Assembly (NCBI GenBank): GCA_020402945.1
Contig: JADBYQ010000036.1
Location: forward strand, 44,573-108,572
Length of the DNA stretch: 64,000 bases
Reading direction: 5' to 3'
DNA from: Cytophagales bacterium
GTDB taxonomy: Bacteria; Bacteroidota; Bacteroidia; Cytophagales; Cyclobacteriaceae
In this document: one piece after another, positions 34,805-41,838 of the stretch
How the letters are laid out: each line of letters starts with the position of its first letter
Position numbering within the stretch: the first letter of the stretch is position 1
Position numbers and translations under genes: made by a program
Notes under the pieces: generated by a model
Seen by the model: the letters and a program-made list of their open reading frames with translations, nothing else
Database searches by the model: none
What the model was told of the DNA's origin: nothing

Positions 34805-35638
34805 TTACTCCAGAACATTGCTTTGGCTGAGAAGGGCAGCCTCTGCAATGATTTGCTCAACTCGGTCGGGTGAAAAACCGAGTTCTTTAAATAGCTTTTT
34901 ATTGAAAGGAACGTCACGGCACAGCACTAGCCCTGCCTCCATGATGGGTACTCTTTCTTTCTGCGATAATGATTGAAGGCACGTGATTGGATAGAGGCCT
35001 GCTTGATCAATCATTTCTCTGATCCCGTTACCGTTCGGGTAGTCCCAACCTAGTAGATTTAATTTTGAACATAGGGCATAGGCGATGGCATCTGTGGAAA
35101 ATCGTGTGTTTGTTGCAATCCAACCCTCATTCGTTTTATTTACAGTATTCTCACTAACGTCCCTGAATCTGGAATGAACGTACAAAGGGATTTTTACATC
35201 GCAAATGGTTCCCTGCAAATTATGATACTTGCATTCAAAGAGCTTTTGAATTCCCTCTCTTTCAGCTAGAATATCAATCTCGTGGTTCACGCATCGCCCT
35301 TTAAGGATTAAATTGAGTTGAACGATGTGACCTTGGTATTTCAATATCTCGCTTATATACTTCTCGAAAGGATATCCGGAAGGCCCCAATTCCATGATAG
35401 CTGTTTTTAGTTTGTATTTAGAGGCTGCCGGCTTATGCTTTTTCTTTAGTAGGTTAAAGGCTAATTGATAGATCTTTTTGGTGGTCATGCCTTCCTGCAA
35501 ATGATCTTCTACTTCTTGTATCACCGCTTTTATGATTGCTTCGCTCGCACCCGATCGCTGTAATGATTTTCGTAACTTAATAGCGGAAAACCAAGCCTTT
35601 TCACCGGATGCTTTGACGATTTGAATTTTTGATTTCAT
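34805..35638 (-). CDS. ATP-cone domain fused to Mrr-type PD-(D/E)xK nuclease
   Basis: A 277-aa cytoplasmic protein. N-terminal ATP-cone (residues ~5-85: VKASGEKAWFSAIKLRKSL, GMTTKKIYQLAFNLL) as in ribonucleotide reductase regulators, followed by a restriction-endonuclease-like domain with E120/D122 (NHEIDIL) and E135-C-K137 (FECKYH), and a C-terminal helical part (LGFSPDRVEQIIAEAALLS). Mrr-type domains cut modified DNA; the ATP-cone would add nucleotide control. The 167-bp gap upstream is shared with a divergent usp gene. No methyltransferase is adjacent. Confidence 0.75.
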   Translation of the reverse strand: MKSKIQIVKASGEKAWFSAIKLRKSLQRSGASEAIIKAVIQEVEDHLQEGMTTKKIYQLAFNLLKKKHKPAASKYKLKTAIMELGPSGYPFEKYISEILKYQGHIVQLNLILKGRCVNHEIDILAEREGIQKLFECKYHNLQGTICDVKIPLYVHSRFRDVSENTVNKTNEGWIATNTRFSTDAIAYALCSKLNLLGWDYPNGNGIREMIDQAGLYPITCLQSLSQKERVPIMEAGLVLCRDVPFNKKLFKELGFSPDRVEQIIAEAALLSQSNVLE

Positions 35639-35705
35639 GACTAAATTTCCTTTTGACCCTCCAATTTAACAATAAAAAAAGAGGACGAGACTTTTCGCTC
35701 TTTGC

Positions 35706-35743
35706 CGTGAGGAATATCACGCTTAATAATGATTTATGTCACA
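35706..35743 (+). promoter_or_regulatory. Pair of Crp/Fnr-like palindromes before the usp-dnaJ-cbpM unit
   Basis: CGTGAGGAATATCACG at 35706-35721 and ATGATTTATGTCACAA at 35728-35743, both with a TGA-N6-TCA core and 22 nt apart centre to centre. No good TAnnTTTG is found at the class II distance, so the promoter itself is not defined. Confidence 0.45.
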
Positions 35744-35795
35744 AATATTTTCGGGTATTTTGCTCAATTTACCGATGCAATTAAAGCCGAATCAC

Positions 35796-36614
35796 ATGAA
35801 AAAAATATTATGTCCAGTAGATTTCTCAGATGTTTCAGCAAATGGCATGGAGTATGCATCGCATTTGGCAAAGGCACTTAAGGCGAGCCTTACTTTGCTT
35901 TACGTTCGGACCTCCATTTGGCCGGAAGCTGTGCTGCTAAAGCAGGAATCGAGTAAAAGCAATGAAGAAATTCAATCTAGCCTGTCGCTATTCAGAACAG
36001 AAGTTCAAAACGAGTTTGGAATTGATTGCAACTATCACATTGCAACTACAACCGATACGTTAGAAGACACAGTTGCTTCCGTTGCCAAGCAATATGATTT
36101 GGTTGTAATGGGAACGAATGGAGCCGATAACACCTATCAGTATTTTTTTGGCAGCAATACCTATCAATTGATTGAGCAATCTGATTGCCCGATTGTTGTT
36201 GTGCCCCAGGGATGTACCTATCGGCCAATAGACCTGATTGTCTATGGGTATGATCCGGATACAAATCCCATCTTTTTAATAGATCAACTAAAGAAACTAG
36301 CCGCTCCATTGAATAGCGAACTCAAGGTTCTCCACATTGCAGATGACAAACCATCCGCAGAAGTAAAACGGAGGATGGAAATACTTCGAGATGCCGTTAA
36401 AGTACGTGAATCCAGAAATCTGACGTGGAGTTTTGATTTTCAATATTCTGGAGATGTGTGGTGGGCACTAGATCAATACATGAAGAACAATAACGCTAGC
36501 GTGTTGGCTCTTTCATTCCATCAGCGATCGTTGATAGAAATGCTCTTCAGTGAAAATGTGATCAAAAAGGTAGCGATGGTTGCAGATTATCCGTTGTATG
36601 TTTTTTGGAAGTAG
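35796..36614 (+). CDS. Tandem universal stress protein (UspA family)
   Basis: A 272-aa protein from ATG 35796 (MKKILCPVDFSDVSANGMEYA). The first domain has the ATP motif GTNGADNTYQYFFGSNTYQ; the second is degenerate. The longer frame from 35736 adds 20 residues that do not resemble Usp. Followed after 15 nt by the DnaJ-like gene, so it is the head of a usp-dnaJ-cbpM operon. Confidence 0.88.
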   Translation: MKKILCPVDFSDVSANGMEYASHLAKALKASLTLLYVRTSIWPEAVLLKQESSKSNEEIQSSLSLFRTEVQNEFGIDCNYHIATTTDTLEDTVASVAKQYDLVVMGTNGADNTYQYFFGSNTYQLIEQSDCPIVVVPQGCTYRPIDLIVYGYDPDTNPIFLIDQLKKLAAPLNSELKVLHIADDKPSAEVKRRMEILRDAVKVRESRNLTWSFDFQYSGDVWWALDQYMKNNNASVLALSFHQRSLIEMLFSENVIKKVAMVADYPLYVFWK

Positions 36615-36629
36615 TAAAAAATCGTACAA

Positions 36630-37541
36630 ATGGAGTTTATAGATTATTACAAGATACTAGAATTAGCGAAAAGCGCTACTGATGCTGATATTAAAAAGGC
36701 GTATCGCAGGTTAGCCAGAAAGTATCATCCCGATTTGAATCCAAATGATGCTGCCGCCAAACTGAACTTCCAACAAGTCAACGAGGCAAATGAAGTTTTA
36801 AGCGATCCTGAGAAACGAAAAAAGTATGATGAGCACGGCAGGGATTGGAAGCATGCCGATGAGGCAAAGCGTTACCAACAGCAAAGGGGTGCTAAAAATA
36901 GGCAGAGGCCGCAATATGCAGGGGAAGGGTTCTCAGGAGATTTTGGAGGCGGAGACTTTTCTGATTTTTTCGAATCCATGTTTGGAGGCCAGTCGAGTCG
37001 AAGGGGAGCGCAGGTAAAATTTAGAGGTCAAGACATTACGGCTGAGCTTCATCTGAATTTGAAAGATGTCTACAACTCGCAAAAGCACGCATTAAATGTA
37101 AATGGAAAAAACATTCGATTGACTATACCTGCGGGTGTGGAACACGGTCAGACCATCAAGATTGTGGGGCATGGTGGAGAAGGGGTAAATGGTGGTCCAT
37201 CGGGTGATTTGTACATCAGTTTCTCTATTGAAAATACGACAAAGTTTAAACGCGATGGCAATAACCTTCATACGGAGGTGGAACTTGATCTCTATACGGC
37301 ACTGTTGGGTGGCGAGGTGACGATAGATACATTTGACGGCCAAGCAAAGCTGGTCGTGAAACCGGAAACTCAAACTGGCCAAAAAGTCAAACTCAAAGGA
37401 AAAGGTTTTCCTGTTTACAAAAAGGACAATGAATTTGGAGATCTGTTTGTCACCTGGCAGATCAAAATCCCTTCCGGCCTCACCGAAAAGGAAAAAGAAT
37501 TATTCCGGCAACTTCAAAAACTGAGAGGTAATGGAAAATAG
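36630..37541 (+). CDS. cbpA: DnaJ-like co-chaperone, CbpA type
   Basis: A 303-aa J-protein with the J domain at residues 1-70 (HPD at 33-35), a Gly/Phe-rich linker (GEGFSGDFGGGDFSDFF) and two C-terminal substrate-binding domains (LNLKDVYNSQKHALNVNG; LYTALLGGEVTIDT). It lacks the zinc-finger of DnaJ, as in CbpA. It overlaps the following cbpM-like gene by 11 bp, the usual CbpA-CbpM arrangement. It works with DnaK under stress. Confidence 0.9.
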   Translation: MEFIDYYKILELAKSATDADIKKAYRRLARKYHPDLNPNDAAAKLNFQQVNEANEVLSDPEKRKKYDEHGRDWKHADEAKRYQQQRGAKNRQRPQYAGEGFSGDFGGGDFSDFFESMFGGQSSRRGAQVKFRGQDITAELHLNLKDVYNSQKHALNVNGKNIRLTIPAGVEHGQTIKIVGHGGEGVNGGPSGDLYISFSIENTTKFKRDGNNLHTEVELDLYTALLGGEVTIDTFDGQAKLVVKPETQTGQKVKLKGKGFPVYKKDNEFGDLFVTWQIKIPSGLTEKEKELFRQLQKLRGNGK

Positions 37542-37830
37542 ACAGTTAATTCCGGTAGCAGACTTCTGTGATCATTATCACATAGAGTTTTCGTTTGTTC
37601 GCTCATTGCATGACTTTGGCTTGGTGGAGTTTACGACCGTCAAAGAAGTCCAATACCTTAGAGCGGAGGACCTCACAGAATTGGAAAAAATGGCGCGCCT
37701 TCACTATGAGCTAGATATCAATATGGAGGGGATAGATGCGATCAAGCATATTCTTCAGCGAATGGATAAATTACAGCAAGAACTGAATTCCCTAAAAAGC
37801 CGACTTAATCTATATGAGCGTTCGGAATAA
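37531..37830 (+). CDS. cbpM: CbpM-like J-protein modulator
   Basis: A 99-aa helical protein. It begins MENRQLIPVADFCDHYHIEFSF and continues with a MerR-like fold and LEKMARLHYELDINMEGIDAI, ending in a coiled coil (LQRMDKLQQELNSLKSRL). CbpM binds the J domain of CbpA and blocks its contact with DnaK. The identity rests on length, fold pattern and the overlap with cbpA. Confidence 0.8.
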   Translation: MENRQLIPVADFCDHYHIEFSFVRSLHDFGLVEFTTVKEVQYLRAEDLTELEKMARLHYELDINMEGIDAIKHILQRMDKLQQELNSLKSRLNLYERSE

Positions 37831-37847
37831 CGCCTAATCCACAGGCG
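37831..37847. terminator. Possible short hairpin between convergent genes
   Basis: CGCCT (37831-37835) with AGGCG (37843-37847) around a 7-nt loop, extended by AA/TT. No long T tract; it lies between cbpM and the minus-strand HPF-like gene. Confidence 0.35.
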
Positions 37848-37888
37848 GTTGTTAGAAAACTTGGTCTATTTAAGTTTGAATGGCTGTT

Positions 37889-38236
37889 CTATTCAAAGTC
37901 GTCATCCTCCAGCTGTTGATCGGCTGAAGCAGTTGCTTGGTTGTGGAGTTTAGCTTTGTGTTTTTTGAGTTGACTTTCTAAACTTCGACAGACCTCTTGC
38001 GCTGCAGTTTCAAAGCTTTCTGCGAGTTCTTTTGCAAACAGATCATTGCCTGGGATGACCAGGATAGCCTCTACCAGAAAGTTGTTGCGCTTGGCGCTCT
38101 TTTCCTTTTTTAACAAAATATTACACCGCTCAATACGATCAAATTGGCGTTCCAGTCGCTCAAATTTTTCTTCTATTAACTTTTGTGTTTCCGGATTCAA
38201 CTTGTGAATATGCGGAGATTGAATGTGGAATTTCAT
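37889..38236 (-). CDS. HPF/RaiA-like ribosome-associated factor
   Basis: A 115-aa protein starting MKFHIQSPHIHKLNPETQKLIEEK, with ELAESFETAAQEVCRSLESQL, which follows the beta-alpha-beta-alpha pattern of short HPF/YfiA proteins that park ribosomes in slow growth. The acidic tail (QQLEDDDFE) is unusual for the family. It stands 50 nt after the eRF1-like gene, probably in one unit with it. Confidence 0.8.
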   Translation of the reverse strand: MKFHIQSPHIHKLNPETQKLIEEKFERLERQFDRIERCNILLKKEKSAKRNNFLVEAILVIPGNDLFAKELAESFETAAQEVCRSLESQLKKHKAKLHNQATASADQQLEDDDFE

Positions 38237-38286
38237 GATTGCGATAGTTTAGGGATTTTTGAGGACTCACCATTTAGAACAAAGCA

Positions 38287-38670
38287 TCAATGCTTAACAA
38301 AATAGTTTTTTACATACGCATGCTGTTGCTTTTCAGTCATTTTCTCGGCTGACTGCATTTTTATAGTAATATGTTTCAGTTGCTTATCTTCAAGTAGCGA
38401 ATTATACAGTTCTACTTTTGCATTGGTGGGGCCAAAGATTACTACATCGCTGTATTCTTTGATTACATCACCCAATTGGTGATAATAGTCTGATTGCAGA
38501 GCTTGTTCTTTGCTGTGCATGTGATCTTCCCCTTTTCGCATGATCGCCTCCCTTACGGCTGGAGTAAATTTCGAAGCAATCGTCTTTGTCGATATAGGAT
38601 CGGGCGTAAACTCCATCAAGTGGGCACTTGCATGATCGATCCAAATACCAAGTTTTTTAACGGTTTTCAT
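38287..38670 (-). CDS. Small eRF1/Pelota-like 'translational machinery' protein
   Basis: A 127-aa cytoplasmic protein beginning MKTVKKLGIWIDHASAHLMEF, followed by a conserved SDVVIFGPTNAKVELYNSL. This start and end are seen in a family of small bacterial proteins related to the eRF1/Pelota domain fold. Its role is not known to me. Next to the HPF-like gene and downstream of an FNR-like site, it may act on ribosomes under low energy. Confidence 0.6.
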   Translation of the reverse strand: MKTVKKLGIWIDHASAHLMEFTPDPISTKTIASKFTPAVREAIMRKGEDHMHSKEQALQSDYYHQLGDVIKEYSDVVIFGPTNAKVELYNSLLEDKQLKHITIKMQSAEKMTEKQQHAYVKNYFVKH

Positions 38671-38681
38671 AATTCATGTGT

Positions 38682-38918
38682 TTATAAGTTGACAAACCAA
38701 TTCTCCTTAGGGCTTATCGCGAATAATTGTTTTGCTTTTGTAAGTCTGCCTTTAAATGGGGTGGTTCCAATTGGAGAACTAAGCGCTAGGGCAAAATCTG
38801 ATCTTACATGAAATCCGCCTCTTGGTATTGCCTCCACAACAGCATCTTGATCTCGTCCTTTATACCTGATCAACTTCTCTGCTAAGAGGTGTGCAGCATG
38901 TTTTCGATCTTGAAACAT
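38682..38918 (-). pseudogene. Truncated phosphoribosyltransferase-like fragment
   Basis: A 78-codon frame whose first half reads FQDRKHAAHLLAEKLIRYKGRDQDAVVEAIPRGGF, the N-terminus of the ~220-aa phosphoribosyltransferases often found in Usp clusters. After about residue 45 the similarity ends and the frame runs out in unrelated sequence (FKGRLTKAKQLFAISPKENW). It lacks the PRPP loop, so it is most likely a remnant. The start codon is 70 nt from an FNR-like palindrome. Confidence 0.5.
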
Positions 38919-38959
38919 AACCTTTTTTGTTCAAGTAAAATAAGGAACTACCAGGCCAC

Positions 38960-39001
38960 CAAACCATGATAGGTGTTGTTCACCGTCATGATAAATATCA
39001 A
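38960..39001 (-). promoter_or_regulatory. FNR-like palindrome upstream of the 38918-37889 unit
   Basis: ATGATAAATATCAA at 38988-39001, core TGAT-N4-ATCA. On the minus strand the TTTG of ATGGTTTG ends at 38960, 34.5 nt from the centre, two bases closer than at the best sites. It would control the fragment, the eRF1-like and the HPF-like genes. Confidence 0.45.
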
Positions 39002-39008
39002 GATCTCA

Positions 39009-40019
39009 TTATTTTCGTTTTTTCGATGCTTTTGAAATAGAATCTTCTTTTGCTTTTTTTATTTCCTTCTCCTGCTTTTTAAAATACCCCCGGAAAAGGA
39101 AATTGTGCTTCATCGCCTCCATGTTTTCATTAAATCGATCAGTGCCAAATTCAATATTTTTCATGCTTTTTTTCAAGTCCTTGGCGAAAGCGGTATCGCT
39201 GATTAGCACACCAGTTGCTCCCTGTCCTTTTTTCAATTGTTCAGTCACTATGCGAATATCGCTGGTCAGTTCTACAGCCTTTGTAGTAGCTTGTTGGAGT
39301 TGCTGAATACTATTCTGAAGTCTTTTTGTGGAGGCAGTATCATTCAATAAAACGCCCGCAACTCCTTTTCCATTTTTTATATCCTGAATGAGAAAATTGA
39401 GATCCCTCGAAAAAGCGGCTGTGTTATCGGTTGTTGCCCGAATGTTCGAAATGGACAGTTTGACATTTTGAGCGACTGAAGTATCCATCAGAAGGCTCCA
39501 TAGTGAGTTACTACTTTTCAATTTTTGAGTGATTCGTTTTAGGTCTGTTGTTATTAGGTACAGATTTTGGTTGGTCAAATCCAGGGTTCGTAGCATCTCA
39601 TCCGTTTCCACCGGTTTGATAGAAGTCAACATATCTCCTTCTTCTACGATCTCGCTAGATCCACCAGAAGTATTTGAGATATTCACTAGTTTATTTCCCA
39701 TGAGTCCATCTGTTCCAACGGTGGCAATTGAATTTTTTTTGATAAATGGGTGAATATTATTTTTAATCGCCATCGTCACCTTCACGGTGGTGTCACTAAT
39801 GATTTCTACTTTTTTGATCGTTCCTACATCTATTCCGGAGAAGCGAACATTGTTGCCTTTCATGAGTCCATTAACATTGTAAAAGGTGGCTTTAACTTCG
39901 AACGTCTGGTCGAAAAGGTTTTGGTTGCTGCCAATTAAATAAAGTGTAAAAAGTAGAAATGCCAAACCTATCATGACAAAAATTCCTAGTTGCACATTGC
40001 TGGAGGTGGTATTCTTCAT
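39009..40019 (-). CDS. MCE-domain lipid transport protein, MlaD type
   Basis: A 336-aa protein with an N-terminal membrane anchor (LGIFVMIGLAFLLFTLYLIG) and one MCE domain (FYNVNGLMKGNNVRFSGIDVGTIKKVEI, TDGLMGNKLVNI), then a long helical C-terminal part with tandem repeats around GVLLNDTA and GVLISDTA. Such proteins collect lipids in the periplasm for the MlaEF-type transporter. Third gene of an operon with the ATPase and permease. The basic tail ends KASKKRK. Confidence 0.88.
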   Translation of the reverse strand: MKNTTSSNVQLGIFVMIGLAFLLFTLYLIGSNQNLFDQTFEVKATFYNVNGLMKGNNVRFSGIDVGTIKKVEIISDTTVKVTMAIKNNIHPFIKKNSIATVGTDGLMGNKLVNISNTSGGSSEIVEEGDMLTSIKPVETDEMLRTLDLTNQNLYLITTDLKRITQKLKSSNSLWSLLMDTSVAQNVKLSISNIRATTDNTAAFSRDLNFLIQDIKNGKGVAGVLLNDTASTKRLQNSIQQLQQATTKAVELTSDIRIVTEQLKKGQGATGVLISDTAFAKDLKKSMKNIEFGTDRFNENMEAMKHNFLFRGYFKKQEKEIKKAKEDSISKASKKRK

Positions 40020-40028
40020 AGTATTATT

Positions 40029-40787
40029 TTAATCAAAGAACAGTTTTACTTTTGGATCTATACTCTTTCTTAAATCGGCATAAGTGCCTGTTGCGTAGCA
40101 AACACCATCAATGAGCATAACAACCCTGTCTGCAGCCATGCTCACACACAGCAAGTCGTGAGAGATTATCACGGACGAAGTTTGGTACTTCTTCTGAATG
40201 TCAATCATCAGTTGGATGATTTCTTTTCCGGTGATTGGGTCCAATCCCGTAGTTGGCTCATCATATAGAATTATTTCCGGCTTTAGAATAAGTGTACGTG
40301 CAAGCGCTATTCGTTTTCGCATACCTCCAGAGAGCTCGATAGGCATCATGTCAACGGTATGCTCTAAGCCTACATTATGTAACGCCTCCAATACTAGTTC
40401 GTCAGTCTTAACGCGACTCATGTCTTTCTTGAGCCAATGTCTGCGCAATGGGAATACCAAATTTTCTCGAACCGTCATTGAATCGTACAAGGCATTGCTT
40501 TGAAAGAGAAAACCAATTTTCATCCGTAAGCGATCAAGGTCTTCATGCTCGAGGGCGAGAACATCCTCACCAAAAATGGTAATTGAGCCTACTTCCGGTT
40601 TCATTAATCCAATAATGCATTTGATAAGTACGGATTTCCCAGATCCTGATTTTCCTAACACGACAAGATTTTCGCCTTTATATAATTCCAAATTGAAATG
40701 ATTGAGTACATGATTAGTTCCAAATGATTTACATAAGTCCCGAATCACTAAAACAGCTTCACGTACCACAGCGTTTTCCATATCCAC
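40029..40787 (-). CDS. ABC transporter ATP-binding protein, MlaF type
   Basis: A 252-aa ATPase with Walker A GKSGSGKSVL, Q-loop GFLFQSNALYDSMTV, signature LSGGMRKRIALAR and Walker B IILYDEPTTGLDP, which read like MlaF. It starts at the last base of the MlaE-like frame and precedes the MCE gene by 9 nt. It drives phospholipid movement between the membranes. Confidence 0.9.
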   Translation of the reverse strand: MDMENAVVREAVLVIRDLCKSFGTNHVLNHFNLELYKGENLVVLGKSGSGKSVLIKCIIGLMKPEVGSITIFGEDVLALEHEDLDRLRMKIGFLFQSNALYDSMTVRENLVFPLRRHWLKKDMSRVKTDELVLEALHNVGLEHTVDMMPIELSGGMRKRIALARTLILKPEIILYDEPTTGLDPITGKEIIQLMIDIQKKYQTSSVIISHDLLCVSMAADRVVMLIDGVCYATGTYADLRKSIDPKVKLFFD

Positions 40788-41557
40788 TAGGTTAAGCCCA
40801 AGAGATCTGTTATTTGGACAGCAATTAAATCAATTAAGAAAATGGTTAATGAAGACACGACAACGGCTGAGTTAGCTGAGTTGCCTACACCTTCCGTTCC
40901 CTTTTGGGAGTTGTATCCTTTATAGCAGCCAATCACCCCAATAGCAAAACCAAAAAAGAAGGTTTTAATCAAAGAGGGGATAAAGTCACTGTAACTAATT
41001 GCTTGAAAGACTTGACTCCAGTATAAACTCCAACTCACTATACCTTTAATGTTCGCCCCCAAGTAGGCACCGTAGAGTGCAATGGCATTCGACCAAAGAG
41101 ATAGAATAGGCAACATAAGCGTAGCGGCCAATATTCGTGTTACAACCAGAAACTTGAATGGGTTAGTTCCGGAAACTTCCATGGCATCTATCTGCTCTGT
41201 GACTTTCATTGATCCGAGTTCAGCGCCAATGCTGGAGCCAATTTTTCCGGCAGCGATTAGTGCGGTAATCATGGGTGCGATTTCCCGAACTAGTGAAACA
41301 GACACCATACGTGGCAGCCACGATTCAGCTCCAAATTCTACCAAAGTCGGTCGAGATTGGATTGTTAATACTAAGCCCATAATGAACGCGGTGATTCCAA
41401 CTAAAGGCAAGGACTTGTAACCAATGAAAAAGGCTTGTCTCACCAGTTCGCCAAATTCATAACGCGGTTTAAATCCTTCTTTAAAAAAACGAGCAGCAAA
41501 ACGACTAATATCCCCCGTCTCCTCAAAAAAACGCTGCAGATAGTTTGGGATTTTCAT
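40787..41557 (-). CDS. ABC transporter permease, MlaE type
   Basis: A 256-aa membrane protein with five to six helices. The MlaE signature is LVREIAPMITALIAAGKIGSSIGAELGSMKVTEQIDAM; also VLTIQSRPTLVEFGAE before it and IGCYKGYNSQKGTEGVG near the end. First gene of the MlaEFD-type operon, transcribed leftwards from a Crp/Fnr-like promoter at 41654-41698. Confidence 0.92.
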   Translation of the reverse strand: MKIPNYLQRFFEETGDISRFAARFFKEGFKPRYEFGELVRQAFFIGYKSLPLVGITAFIMGLVLTIQSRPTLVEFGAESWLPRMVSVSLVREIAPMITALIAAGKIGSSIGAELGSMKVTEQIDAMEVSGTNPFKFLVVTRILAATLMLPILSLWSNAIALYGAYLGANIKGIVSWSLYWSQVFQAISYSDFIPSLIKTFFFGFAIGVIGCYKGYNSQKGTEGVGNSANSAVVVSSLTIFLIDLIAVQITDLLGLT

Positions 41558-41653
41558 TGTGTGATCAAATAAGCAACATTCTCTTTAAGCCGAAACCATA
41601 GAGTTCTTTTAGTCAAAAAAAAACAACTTTGTCAACTTGCGCTTTTATTTAAT

Positions 41654-41698
41654 CAAATCTTACAAAAAGGAGTCTGTGAAATAATGACTATCATCATA
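41654..41698 (-). promoter_or_regulatory. Crp/Fnr-like operator and -7 element of the MlaEFD-type operon
   Basis: On the plus strand AATGACTATCATCATA (41683-41698) has a TGA-N6-TCA core. The minus-strand -7 element TAAGATTTG (41662-41654) has its TTTG end 36.5 nt from the centre, and carries the same one-base insertion as the element at 18262-18270. The remainder of 41558-41838 holds no gene. Confidence 0.5.
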
Positions 41699-41838
41699 GT
41701 ATTTTTTGACAGTTGTCAGCACGGAAGGATGACATCAATTTGAGTAGCCACCTGTCCTGACCCGATCTGTTTTGTAAAACACCTTGTCCTTTCCTGATTT
41801 TATCCTTACTTTTTCATCCAATCCATTAAACTAAACCC

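Noticed and set aside
34708..34917. 69-codon minus-strand frame
   Set aside because: Overlaps the end of the ATP-cone nuclease in another frame and has no family likeness.
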